Of a DNA stretch of 64,000 nucleotides, positions 22,265 through 36,453 are shown one piece after another; position 1 is the stretch's first letter; each line of letters begins with the position of its first letter. This DNA comes from Dermacentor variabilis. Its lineage: Eukaryota; Arthropoda; Arachnida; Ixodida; Ixodidae. A program made the position numbers and the translations under genes. The notes beneath the pieces were generated by a model. That model was not told the origin of the DNA and made no database searches. It worked only from the letters and a program-made list of their open reading frames with translations. The stretch lies in contig NC_134570.1 of NCBI RefSeq assembly GCF_050947875.1, positions 106,524,622-106,588,621 of the forward strand, given 5' to 3'.

Positions 22265-22408
22265 GTTCGTACTTAGAACTGAGGTGAAACAGCGCGAAAA
22301 CGACGAGGACACAAGGAAACAAATACCACAGCAGCGCTTGTCTGTGGTATTTGTTTCCTTGTGTCCTCGTCTTTTTCGGGCTGTTTCACCTCAGTTCTAA
22401 GTATGAAC
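22265..22408. repeat. 67-bp-arm inverted repeat (strong hairpin)
   Basis: Arms 22265-22331 and 22342-22408 are reverse complements with three mismatches and a 10-base loop (CAGCGCTTGT). Paired blocks include ACTTAGAACTGAGGTGAAAC with GTTTCACCTCAGTTCTAAGT, and ACACAAGGAAACAAATACC with its exact inverse. The following bases (ACCAACTAGCCCTCATCAAG) resemble, from memory, ends of tick Penelope-like elements, so it may be a head-to-head pair of such termini. That assignment is inference; the hairpin itself is directly seen. Confidence 0.85.
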
Positions 22409-23735
22409 CAACTAGCCCTCATCAAGATCTTACTAATATAGTTCGTCTTCCCTTTCCGTCGCGCCTTCTCTTGGCTCTTAAGATTATGCGCGTTCGCAGC
22501 GCCACCTGCCCCCACATTTCTCGATCCATGAGCCCGACGTCCTGCATACGTATCACGTATAACTCCCGCAGGAGAGCTACAGACCAAACCCCCTGCTATT
22601 TGACCGCAGATAGAACAGTGCAGCAGCGCTATGCTGTCTCCTATATGCACACGGGTTCATAGAGAGCGAATAGACGCTTCCACAAAAGGCTTCATAAGCG
22701 CCTCCATGTTAGAGATAAGTTGGTAACAGGTGCCTCTCAAGTGAACTGAAGAACGCTACAAGGAGCAGGTGCAGGTCTTCTAGAAGCTCTTTAAGAGGTT
22801 CGCATATATGTTCCTTAAGCGGCGTGAAAAGGGCCTTTAGCAATCTGGATAAGCCTGAACAGTCCTGCGCAGAAAGCATGGAAACTGTGCTTTAATGCTG
22901 AGCTGCACACAAAAGACGAAGGACACAGGCAGTGTTAAGAAACAAGCACACTGCAGTTATAAACGGTGAATCGCTGCCAACTTGCGCAGCTTTCAGTCCT
23001 ATTGAAATGGCGTTCGCGAGCATAGCGTCGTCACACAGGTACAGTCTGAGCCCTGCCAAGCCGCGACAGAATCTTCCCAGGAACCGTTGCCGCATGATAC
23101 GAGTGCGCGAGAGCACAGATGTATGGCTCTGCCACGATATGTGGAAACAGTGCAAGCGCCCATCCGGCAGTCGAGTGACCTCCTCGCGGACCTCGCTGCG
23201 GCAGCCGATGACGCCAGAGGGCTGCGGCCACTTGACGTCACCAGCAAAAAAAAAAAAAAAAAAAAAGAAGGTGCAAAGGCCCACAAGTCTGAACGGCAGA
23301 ACTACACACTGTGACAAACCTTGTCGCCGCCTCCCATACGGCACGTATAGGTCCTCGGCTTCCGCCATGTAATCCCTGCTGCCTCCGCTTACCCGTTGCT
23401 TCACCCTTTCGTTTCTTTGTTTTTTTTTTTTTGTACTTTCGATGCACACCCGCTCCGTATGAGAAAACATTTTGTTAATGGCACTTCCCCAGCGTTTCGG
23501 TGTCGGCGCGACGGCAAAGAAGAGGTACTGCCGCGCTGGCCCGAAGTATGTGGCCTAAAGAGTGTACGCATTCGTCTTTCGGATCGGTGTACATTTGACC
23601 GTGCAGAACGTGGCTTTTGGATGTTCCGTACAGCGCGTCTGCTTTTGACGATGCTAAACCAAAGGAATGTAGGGCAAAGTTAGAGAGGCCTCAAAACAGG
23701 CGGTATGAATTAAAGAGCCAGTATTCTAATGGTGA
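22409..23735. other. No gene recognised
   Basis: Overlapping frames on both strands between 22,890 and 23,470 mirror one another around a poly-A run (23246-23266) and a T run (23419-23431). None has a domain. Nothing else recognised. Confidence 0.4.
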
Positions 23736-23990
23736 TTAAGAGGGAGAGGAAATTGATCTGGGCAGGTGATGTAATACGAGGGACAGATAGCCGTTGGTAT
23801 GTTGGAGCTACATAACGGGTGCCAAGAGAAGGAAAGCGCAGCCGAGGAAAGCAGAAACCTAGGCGGCGTAATGAAATTAGAAAGCCCACAGGCATAGTGT
23901 TGTTGAATCGTTTGACTTGGGGCAGGGATAGTTAGAGAACGCTGGGAGAGGCCTTCGGCCACGCAGTGTACGGTGAAGTATAGGAAACTG
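23736..23990 (+). pseudogene. RTE LINE 3' fragment, second copy
   Basis: Shares with the RTE copy at 20,290-20,480 the phrase AATTGATCTGGGCAGGTGATG, the AAGGAAAGCGCAG block, the GGCG(T/A)AATGAAATTAG block, and the terminal GGGAGAGGCCTTCGGCC. It is out of frame throughout and lacks the trinucleotide tail. Confidence 0.65.
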
Positions 23991-26837
23991 AGATGTCGAT
24001 TTCCTTAACTCCGTCAAATAATACTGTGCGGTGAAATCTGCTGCAGTATTGACGTGGGCGTTCGCAAACAGATCATCCTTGTGTATACATAGCCAACATT
24101 CACTAAAAAAAGTAAGAGAATTTACGAGGCCACGTGCACGCGAGGCACATGAAAAAGAAAGCATTAGCAAAAATGAATATCAAGAGAGGCCATTGTCAGA
24201 AAATAGCTTCACGCACTCGTCGAGAAAAAAAAAGAAAGGGCGATTGTATTAAACCCCTGCCTTCGCTATTAAAGAATGAACGGTGAAAGGTTAATGAAAG
24301 GTGAACATGGTGAAGTACGTCCACCATGTCTTCAGCACTACAACAAATCAACAAAAAAATCCAAAGCAAAACAAGAGCCGAAACCTCCAGGAATTTATTG
24401 ATATGGGGTATGTGGATGGGGTTTTGTAGGACCTGTTCCATACACACTATGCGTAATTTCATCGTGGTGTGGTTCTAGTAAACGATTATATTTCTCGTCT
24501 GCGCAGGCCCTTGGACGCTGTCGACGAGCGACCGTGCCAGATGAGCGGCTTCCAATATACATCACGAAGTTCCGATTCTAACGATAGCTTGACACCAACA
24601 CGCCAGTGGAGTGCGTTCGTGTGTTGTGTGATTTCAGAGTAGAGTGCGACCGCCGCCGTTCAGGTTCTGTAAAGATTCACGAAACAACAAACTACGCGCG
24701 AATCGCCTGATCTTCTGCGTTCTAGGCCGCTTGCTTTGAACAACACTACGGTACTAGGTGACCTAAGGTGACCCTGCAGGTGGAAGATTACCACCGCCTA
24801 CCACATCAAGAATGCTTGCGGTCGCACTTTAAGAAACACAGGTCTTAAAACAGCCATCAGCAAGGGGCAATGAGCAGTGATGGTGGCTACACGATTCGCA
24901 AAAGACACTAAGATCTGTAATAAAAGTAATCGATCTTCATCGATAAATGTCAATCGCTATTAAATACGACTCAATACTTCTTTTTTTTTTCCTCAATCCT
25001 ATTCTTGGCCATTGTCCCGTACGATACAAAGCGACTAGAAGCGATGGTCTGGGTTGACGGTGCGGCTACAAGACAAATATATTAAGCAAATACCAATAAG
25101 TGCCTCTCGCAAGTCTGGAAAGTAGTACTGTCCCTCGCTAAACAGGAACAACAACATTCTTTCATATAAGTTTGTTAAGCTACATACTTAGGTTCGGTGC
25201 TGTGCTGTTCACCATATGAAACCAATACTGTCTGCTCCGCATTAAAACCTTCATGGACACTGCGCTGGTATTCTTTTGCTGTATCTTTTAATTCTCTCTC
25301 TCACTCTCTCTCTCTCTTTTCTTTCTTTCTTGCTTTGAATCAGGAGCTTGGAATTTTTTGGAGCACTATTTTTTTTATTCCCCACTTAATCCTAGTTTGT
25401 CTCCTGTGTAGGCTAGTTCAGACTGCTTCAGGGCAGGATGATTAGTCGATGGTGCTACTGGCTCAATCAAGACACCCACTCTGCAAACTCTCGGACGATA
25501 GGGAAACAGTAGCCCTGGTGCGCGCCCGCAAATCTGCAACCGTTTACCATCAAGTTTTACTATTCTACACGCAACACTTCTTTCCCTTCCTTCGCCTTCA
25601 AGCCTTTACCAGTTTATTTCGTTCTTTCACTTCAATCAGCTAAAGCAATGCGATATAAGCGCAAAGGGGACAGTGCTCAGTGTGTACCATAGACAAAAAC
25701 AAAGGCAAAAGAAAAAAAGAAACGTGGCACAGGGTAAACGTGTGGGATTGAACAGAACGGGTGGGCGGGGGATTTGGATGTTGGCCGGTGCAGAAGGAAA
25801 GGGCGGGAGACCGGGTTGGTGTGGCGCTGGCGGCGGTAGTCGCACTCACACAAGAAAGTACCCTCCCCCCTGCCCCCCTTCCCCTCTCCCTGCACTCCAC
25901 TATTTGACATTATATATTGTCCCGGCACGCCCAGAGGCTCGTGTAGACACAAGGCTCCGCGAAGCCGTTGCTAGCAGGAGACCTCAAATACAAGACCTGA
26001 TCAACTTAAAGCGCCGCCGGGGCCCGCGGCTCTGGTCGCGACCGCCCGGGGCGGCGACTATCTCTCAGTGTGCGTGTCGCGTGAAACAGAGAGAATAAAA
26101 GTAAGCTGGCGCTATAGACGGCGCGCAGAAGTAGAGAAGTACCAAAAATAACTCAAACGAGAGAAAGAAACAGACGACGAAAAAGTGGAATCAAGTATTT
26201 GGGCGAACTCGTAGCAGCGCCTCTGCCGGCGCCGTCTGTTCGCAACTCCCATTGCAATCAGTCGCGAGTATCGTGTTGATTTTCGAACCCGTGCGCCGCC
26301 TTGCCTCCTTCCCCGTTCAGTAGATTTTTTCTTTCTTTCTCCTTCTTCTCAGTCGGTTTGGGCTTTCGGGGGCTCCCGGTCAATTCGGTGAACGGGGGAG
26401 AGAGAGGAAGAAAAAGGACGGGGCTAAAGGGAGGCAGTTGTGTTGACACAAGCAGCGCAGTCGTGCGACGGCCGCCGCCATTGCCTGCTCCTCGCCTCGG
26501 GCGTATCCCGCGTTCAGCGCGGCGCGGCGTGGCGTGCCTTCTGCTTCGGCGGCTTCGGCGTCGTCTGCTGTGCTACCCTTCGTCTCGCTTAATTGCGTGC
26601 AGCGCTGTCGGTACCTCCGTTCCAGCTCATCCAATCAGAAGAGCGAGGTATACCCAGACATGCTGGAAAGTAGAGCAAAAAATGAGGATAAGTGAAGAGC
26701 AAGGAGAAGTGCCTCGGTCCTATCGCCTTTCTTTCTTGCTCATTTTATGCGCTACTTTCCATCCTGTCTGCTCACTAACTACCTCGAGCAAAGCACCTTG
26801 CTCTAGGTATACCCGGCTCGAAAAATATAGACCTCTT
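23991..26837. other. No gene recognised; CpG-rich from 25.7 kb
   Basis: No domain-bearing frame. CT-rich run near 25,293-25,330. The 25,770-26,620 part is visibly CpG-rich. The frame at 26301-26861 is opposed by 26380-26634 and shows no motif. A 22-bp imperfect inverted repeat lies at 26665-26760. Confidence 0.35.
26665..26760. repeat. Inverted repeat, 22-bp arms
   Basis: GGAAAGTAG...AATGAG (26665-26686) pairs with CTCATT...CTACTTTCC (26739-26760) with two or three mismatches across a 52-base loop. No function is evident. Confidence 0.6.
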
Positions 26838-26985
26838 TGCCATTTCCCCAGTGTAGAGTAGCAGGTTAATGTGACTGACCACTCTGCTGTTCTACAAATA
26901 AATTCTGCTACTACTATACTACTACTTCATGACTGATGGATGGATTGAAGGAAAAACTTTATTGACACTCCTGAGATGACTGATG
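26838..26985. mobile_element. LINE 3' end scraps
   Basis: CCCCAGTGTAGAGTAGCAGG near 26850 resembles the 3' UTR block of the I/LOA-like family in plus orientation, followed by a (TAC)n-like tail (26905-26930). GATGGATGGATTGAAGG and AACTTTATTG at 26935-26970 match the LINE end near 43,600. Both are short, so the assignment is tentative. Confidence 0.35.
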
Positions 26986-28264
26986 CCAGTATATTTTTCG
27001 TCACTTAGGTACGGTAAGACACTGTCTGAAGGGCGTCGCTACGTCGAGAAACATTAACAAAAATGTTTGCCCATAACTCTTTATGGGTGTCGCACAGCTA
27101 TAGCATCGCGTCTGCTGGCTGCAACGGCACGTCGCTTGGCGACACTGCGTGACGGGTACAAGGAGATGGCTTCAGCATGATTAGTTAAGGACACTAAGAG
27201 CCTGGCTGTATATTGTAGAAAATTGGGCCTTGGAACTGAACGGTCCATTCTGTCGTCTACCAAAAGGTGTAGATATAATTGGTTACAACACGGTCCTATA
27301 ACATGCAGCTGCGCGCAGACAGTCGCGCGCCTTGTTCGCGGCCTATGCAGTTTCCCGCCGTACTGCACGAATTTAGCGAGGCGTTGTATACAGACGGCTC
27401 TGTTCTCTCTCGTCTGCTCTATCGTCTGCTTCTACTCGCGCCCGTCTGCTGCTGCTGCTGCTGCTGCTGCTGCTTGCGCTTCCAAGCTCCTCTGGGCAGA
27501 AAACGTTGCCGCTCCTTTTGTGCCGCGAGACGCAGCAACAATGGCGGCGGTCCCCTCTTTGTGCTATAGTGGGTTGCTGTACCGCGCTCCGCTTTGCAGT
27601 GTTTGTTTGCCGTATCCGGTCGGCCGGCGCAGTGGTGGCGCCTAGCTTTGTCTTTGTACTTCCCTCGTTCCAAGCTTTTCTTCTGAGCAAGTGAAGCCCG
27701 TGCTTTTACGGCACTCGGCTACTCGGGCTTTGCTCGCGGCGTCGACTCGTCTCTCCTTTTCTCTCTCTTTTATGCTCGTTTGTGACTGCAGAGACAGGCG
27801 AACAAAAATTGTGAGGTTTAGCAATTATGCCTCTTGCGAGATCGTAAACAGCTCGATTTGCTAGGGCATTCGTAAGATCATGGCAGCACGGTTCCTGCTG
27901 TTCACAAGCAACGCATTAGTATAGCAGCTGACCTGCAGTCTCTCTTGTGCTGTTTTGAAATTCGTTATCGGTTTCTTCGGCGAAGTTTTTTGTAGAAGTT
28001 CGTCCTTGTCATTGTGCCCCGAAGGACAGCAACAATATCTCTGGTCCCCTCTTTGTGGGAGAACGTCCGATATCAGAACCAGAAGTTGTATAGGCTAGTC
28101 CTTCCCCAAAAGAACTCCGCGTTGCTCGAGTTCTTGGGGTCTATATAGAGTCCTACGTGACAGGCCTTAAGAATGCTGCCGGCTACTCCTGTATAGTGTA
28201 CGTAGTTTACTCAGTTTGCGATATTCTCTCCCTCTCTTTTTAACGTCGAACACCATTTCTCCCT
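26986..28264. other. No gene recognised; (CTG)n run
   Basis: CpG-rich DNA with (CTG)n at 27445-27473. It reads as poly-Ala, poly-Cys or poly-Leu on the plus strand and poly-Ser or poly-Gln on the minus strand. The frames around it (27223-27694, both strands) have no other protein character, so I do not call an exon. Confidence 0.35.
27445..27473. repeat. (CTG)n trinucleotide repeat
   Basis: Nine to ten CTG units, uninterrupted, in CpG-rich DNA. Confidence 0.85.
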
Positions 28265-28316
28265 TTGCAGTGTAGCCAACCAGATCCACCTCTGGTTAAC
28301 CTGCCTACATTTCTAT
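28265..28316 (+). mobile_element. I/LOA-like LINE 3' UTR scrap (plus orientation)
   Basis: GCAGTGTAGCCAACCAG, then CTCTGGTTAACCTGCCTACA. This is the same 3' UTR block as in 20576-20660, but in the opposite orientation to the other clear copies in this window. No CT tail. Confidence 0.5.
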
Positions 28317-29059
28317 GCATACTTTCCTTCTTTCGTCCTGGGCACAATAGTGGGGTCTTGCACACGAAAAGAAATGATAAGTGAAATATCAAGGAGCATG
28401 TCACAGCTTTTATCCGTAAGGAACGCACTGAAATTCTTCGAAATTCGGTTTCAGACCCACCGTGTATATTGAGTCTGTGCGTGTTTTGCGAGTTCATTCA
28501 CGGCAAAGTACTTTTACCGCACCACTTACTTGTTATGTGGCGAAGACGCTGCATAGCTGGACATTTGTTATATCAAGCACCGCCAGAAACAAGACTCAAA
28601 GCACGTGCACAGCTCTTCGTCTCGAGACGGTAATGAAGGGAAGATGCTGTTCTGTGTACGAATGTGGTCTTTGTGTGCGGAAGAAAAAAAATATAATATC
28701 TATTTCGTTCTTAGGCGAAGTACGCTTGTTTCTTTTTTTTTCCCTGTCGTTATTTCTATGTCAACACAGACACAGACCTAATCTTTTGTGACAAATATAA
28801 CGACTATGGTATGGCGATGAATTGCGGTTTTCAGTTGTACTATTGCCAGTAACGGAAACTAGTTACATGAGTGAAATCAACTGCTTAAAAAGTTTCTAGT
28901 GAACAAAAATGTTTATGATCTAGTTTAAAGCGAATGTGGCCTTTACCGCACCTCAACCAGTGAGTGAGTACTCGATAATGTCTATTCTGAAGAAATCTGA
29001 AAATGCGGACACGCGTAAATAACGGAAATGTATTGTTACGGATAATATAGGTTTATTTA
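28317..29059. other. No gene recognised
   Basis: No domain, no recognised repeat. Confidence 0.4.
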
Positions 29060-29160
29060 GAGAGAGCGAGAGAGCAAACGATAAAGGAAACGTAGGAAGA
29101 TTAACCAGGACTGAGCCCGGTTGGCTACACTACACTGGGGAAAGGGAAAAGGGGACAGGT
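29060..29160 (-). mobile_element. I/LOA-like LINE 3' end with (CT)n tail
   Basis: Plus strand: an AGAGAGAGCGAGAGAG tract followed by GTAGGAAGATTAACCAGG and CCCGGTTGGCTACACTACAC. This is the reverse complement of the family 3' UTR and tail. Roughly the last 100 bp only. Confidence 0.55.
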
Positions 29161-29273
29161 TTATTTAGAAATGAGAAATGACTAGCAAAGGTTATACACT
29201 GCTGAAATAGACGCCGTGATCTGCCACTCGCATGACATCGATCTCTTCTTTTTCTTCAGCTCTTGTAACTCTG

Positions 29274-31504
<2,231 letters not shown>

Positions 31505-32337
31505 GATAACTAAATGATTCTGATATGGTTAAACTATAATCAGATACTAGATAACGTCAGTACCTGGTACTCCCGCTTGCACATGAATATTATTAACGTT
31601 TCAAGATATAAATTCATGCGAATCTCACCCAGTCAAGCATTTTGTTCTAGTTACCGTTCTAACAGCTTGTCACTTGAATCAGTATCATGCCGTGGGTACC
31701 TAGGACGGAACATTGCAAATAATATCTCATACAAACGACACATGGAATACATTACACCCAAAGTTAACCGTCTGCTGAGATACCCGAAGAGCAATTTACC
31801 ACTCGCACATTGTTTTCTGGCAAAAAAAAAAAACGAAAACAAACAAACAAACAAACAGACACGAAAACTGCTATATACTACCTATATTCTACCTAACCTA
31901 GATAACATATCGTCAATATGGGACGCTCATCAAATAACATTATTAAATCTTCCGAAGCCGTGCAGAATTGTTCGGTTAGTTTCATTCTTAACAATTACCA
32001 GCGCACAGCAAGTGTAACTAACATGAAACTTGCACTCAACATATCTCACCTTACCAAACCATTTCCGCACTCAAGCCACGCTATACCGAACCAGCCTCTT
32101 TTACTTCGGCACACTCGGGCCATCGTCATAAGGTGAACATCCCCCTTCAAAAAGCGTCTAAGCACGGCCATGCGATTCTTCGCGAAAACATGCCAGGAGT
32201 GTATTCACCTGCCGCGTCCGCTAGTGTGTTACTGGTTAACATCCACGCCTTTCTATATTCCTCTCTCTGTCCTTTTCTCTCGCTTACGAGCACCGATCAC
32301 TTCTGTGAGGTTCTTGCTAACGCTACCATGATACACT
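31505..32337 (+). pseudogene. CR1/L2-like LINE, RT C-terminal part
   Basis: The frame 31514-32017 shows the end of a CR1/L2-type reverse transcriptase and thumb: ISTWY-like (VSTWYSRLHMNI), SRYKFMRIS, LESVSCRGYLGRNIANNISYKRHMEYI, and YTTYILPNLDNISSIWDAH. After a frameshift the second frame gives VSFILNNYQRTASVTNMK (31978-32030), and a third gives DHFCEVLAN just before 32330, matching the FREAL-like end of the protein. A run of AACA units (31,835-31,855) is an expansion inside the frame. The protein end coincides with the RTE insertion that follows. Dead copy. Confidence 0.65.
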
Positions 32338-32918
<581 letters not shown>

Positions 32919-33159
32919 TTCATGTATTTCGAAGCAGATAGGTTTTCTTGTCTCCGTTCCTGCTTACTTTATTTCCATTGTACTATCTCCTTAAACTACA
33001 AATAGTCTGCTTAGTATTATGCATAGCTTACTAATCGTTGTGCACTTACATCGTCCCACTCTAACTTGCATTATGTTGTTATACTGTACCGTGCATAGTT
33101 ATCTGTTTGTTAGATCCCAATAGATCTGCTCCTTCCCTCTGTAGTTCTTGAGCGTACTA

Positions 33160-33214
<55 letters not shown>

Positions 33215-33217
33215 ATA

Positions 33218-33276
<59 letters not shown>

Positions 33277-33280
33277 ATAG
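32919..33280 (+). mobile_element. CR1/L2-like LINE 3' UTR with (AAAT)n tail
   Basis: Non-coding sequence resuming after the RTE insertion, ending in an (AAAT)n run of about 120 bp (33161-33280, one interruption at 33,215). An AAAT tail is also seen on the CR1/L2-like copies at 9331 and 10,514, which supports the assignment. Confidence 0.5.
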
Positions 33281-35181
33281 ACTGTCCAAGTGCGACATCC
33301 CGCTGTCTGCATATAACTTAAATCATCGGAAAGGGCACGTTACATTAACCAACAGACTGTTGCGTTTCGCGCATTCGCCTTGTCCTGTTTGTGTTCGTTT
33401 CCTCCCTGACTGTACATAAAGTGCGCTATTTCGGCAGTCGCTGTTATACGCAGATGGCAAAGACGTGATACTCGCGCTCTGTACGCATGCACGCAGAATT
33501 ATTGCGCGGTCTCTGGAAGCCCCCCCCCCCCCCCCCACTCTTCTTACTACAACATACAGACGAATGGCGTACGTTACAACCTCAAGCGAGCAATTTCGTT
33601 TCCTAAAGACCCGCATCTGCAACACCAGCCGGCGATGTTCCTTCTCTCACGCTGGTGACTGCGCACCCGTTGTAGTGGCGTCTGCGCATTCAAAACAAAG
33701 AAGGCAAAGTGACGCACACCTTTCTCCTACACGCCGGCGTTCCCCGCGATGCAAGGTGGCATTGTACACTGTTTCTTTCAAGACGTTTGCGTCGCGCTGC
33801 CGCTGCAGCAGGCAGAACGCTTCTTGTTCATGACTCAGCTTGACGTTCTGAGACGTTCCGGGCAATGCGTGTGTGAGACGCTCGCGTCTAAAACGCGGCT
33901 GCCACGCGTCGTGAGCTGGAAAATTCAATTACGCTAGGTTCCCACGCGAGTCCGCAAAGTTATATCACCTCCGTGTATACGCAAGCGAACAACGTACACT
34001 GACGCGCGGGAATTACAGCCACCGGAAACCGCCTACTTATATTCCCTGACGAACCTTTGTTTCGTCTGACCGGAACAAACACAACAAAGGCGGAACAGTC
34101 ATGTTTCTGGGCAATTTTTTATGAACGACTCTGGGAAAACGCGACCGCGCAGTTGGAGGTCTCGTCTACACTCGCCTCACAGAACGGGCACGAAAACGCA
34201 ATAACCACAATCGCGGGGTCGTTAATAAAAAAAAAATGCCAGCGGATATGCAACATCTACAGCACATCCAGAGAGGCTCGTGCGAAAGAGAATTCCCCTC
34301 GTCCGCCTTGTTTCGAGACGACGCAACTCAGCACGGCACGTTACACAAACGCAAATGAAAAGACAATTTGAAAAAAGTAATAAAGATACTACGTTAACGA
34401 AGAGTCAACAAGTGGTTTCAAACTCCGGTGTCAGTTTCCGACACGGTCTGACAGCGCGTGCGCGCAGCCGCCACCGGAAGGTCGTCGATTTCCGAACACC
34501 ACTTCCGGTAGCGCTTCCGGAAGAATGTGCCGAACGAGACATCGGTAATAACAACGTAGCACGGGGAAACAAACAAAAAATAAAGTCATGCCACCAGTAG
34601 CACGCTAGGAAAGCAAACGCAACAAAAAGAACATCAATTTTTCAAGCTTAACGAGAACGGGAAACTGAGCGCCCGTCTCCATGCGTTGAGACCTGGTACC
34701 TCATTGACGAATAAACACACACACAAAAAAAAAGGAAAAAGGACGGAAAAGGAGGTTTGACCAACTTTTGAGCGAGCCAAGAGCACGAAATGAACGCCCC
34801 GCTAAGTGAACTGCTTCCCTGCGAGCAAAAAGTCATCAAGCCTGCCAGCCGTGCATGTGTGCGTAAGGATTCGGGCTACGCACTCAAGCAGGGAGGCCCA
34901 GCTGGCCCGCAACGACTGCTTTCTGCTTCGACTTGCGAGCCTGCACGAAGTAGTGCGTACACATGTATACTGTACACCCATCATCCGCGTTCGTTACTAG
35001 CCTGGGGGGGGGGGGGGGGGAGAGGGGCTCCCTATACACCTTCCACGTGTTTGCGGTCAGCCAATCCAACGAAGCGAAGAGCTCTGGGAGCGAGAAGATC
35101 GCCATTCCACGGGTAAAGAGACGTCCAGCTACGCAAGGTTGTATGCTAGACGTCGAAACGGACCAGCCAACCACACAGACC
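33281..35181. other. No gene recognised
   Basis: A C run (33520-33536) and a G run (35004-35020) are the only simple repeats of note. Frames at 33323-33928 on both strands oppose each other. No domain. Confidence 0.35.
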
Positions 35182-35562
35182 ATGCATCGCATTCCTCTTT
35201 CTGTTGCTGTTGTTGCTGCTGCTGCTGGGCTTGCTGTTGCTGCCATGGGGGCCGCGGACTCAGCGAGTACGCCATTAGCAGACACGTTTTGGAGCAAGAA
35301 AAACGCGAAGTCATTCAGGGGCGAACGCACCGCTGCGCCGCGCCAGCTCTGTCGACTAGCGACCCCTTCTTCCAAGCGCATCCGCGCGCAACATTCGTTG
35401 AAAGACCACAGCAAACGACTCTTTCTTCTCTTGTTCTCGCAAAGGAAAAGAGAAAAGAAAATTTCTAGACGGACGGAGTGGTGGCGCAGAACGGCGCCTT
35501 TCGTGAACGCGAGCCAGCCGTGGAGAAATTGCATACAAACCCCCACACACACGAGAGACTAA
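35182..35562 (+). CDS. Weak candidate: open frame with a signal-peptide-like start
   Basis: From the ATG at 35182-35184 the frame reads MHRIPLSVAVVAAAAGLAV, then AAMGAADSAST, and stays open to a stop at 35562. The first 25 residues have a basic n-region, an Ala/Val hydrophobic core and an A-x-A-like site, as in a secretory signal. However, the hydrophobic part comes from a CTG/TTG-rich stretch that gives poly-Leu or poly-Cys in the other frames. The downstream part is Arg/Lys-rich without motifs, and opposite-strand frames cover it. It could be the first exon of a secreted protein or simple chance. Confidence 0.15.
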   Translation: MHRIPLSVAVVAAAAGLAVAAMGAADSASTPLADTFWSKKNAKSFRGERTAAPRQLCRLATPSSKRIRAQHSLKDHSKRLFLLLFSQRKREKKISRRTEWWRRTAPFVNASQPWRNCIQTPTHTRD

Positions 35563-36393
35563 GTAGGCGATCCGGCGCCGTTCGACTGTTTCCTCCTCTC
35601 CTAGGCTAACCACAAAACACTGCCAGCCGACCCCCTCCATTCCCCCTTTCCCGGCACCCCCTTCCTTATCTCCGCCAATTCAGCAGTCCCGTGTGCTGGC
35701 ACGGTGTTTTCAATGAAGCCCTAATTGCGAGGCTTCGGCAGGACTGGCGGTGTAATTTTACGCTCCGCTAGTCGAACATGCATGCTCGGTCAAAACCGAC
35801 CTGTCTCTCTCTCTCTCTCTCTCCTCCCTGACTAGTTCGCAACCGTACCGCCCCCCCCCCCCCCCCTTACTCCTTCCCCCACTCCTCGTTTACTACGTCT
35901 CTTGGTCCATGCACTGCCTCCCCATTGCTGGCGCATTTGTCGGCTCCGCTTTGCCGAATGGCTCGAAGACATATGTTTCCTGAGCGTCTCGACAAACTAA
36001 GTGGGCGGGCGCGCAAGCGGAGCTCGAAGCGGAACACCGAACGGAATGGACTGCATGGGCAGGCCCTAACCACCCCTCCTCCCTCCCTCCCCAACAGCGA
36101 GGGCGACGCGTAGAAGGCGCGAGCCCTCGCTTCGCTCTCGCTCACTCATATTTTCCCCTCTCATTCTGTATGTTTCTTCATTTTCTCGGCCTCCGACTTG
36201 GTGAGTATTTCTCTCTTGTTCTCTCGGTAGTTGGCTACGGGTTACGAGCGGACGACATGACGCAGGCTGGCAGGAAGGTAGCCGAACCGAAGTGACCCGG
36301 CGACACGCCTGCTTTGAAGAAATCTTTCACGGAAGCTCGTTCCGTAGTCAGAAGCTCTGGCCCCGTAACGCGGTCTCTGTAATAACTTTAGAA

Positions 36394-36453
<60 letters not shown>

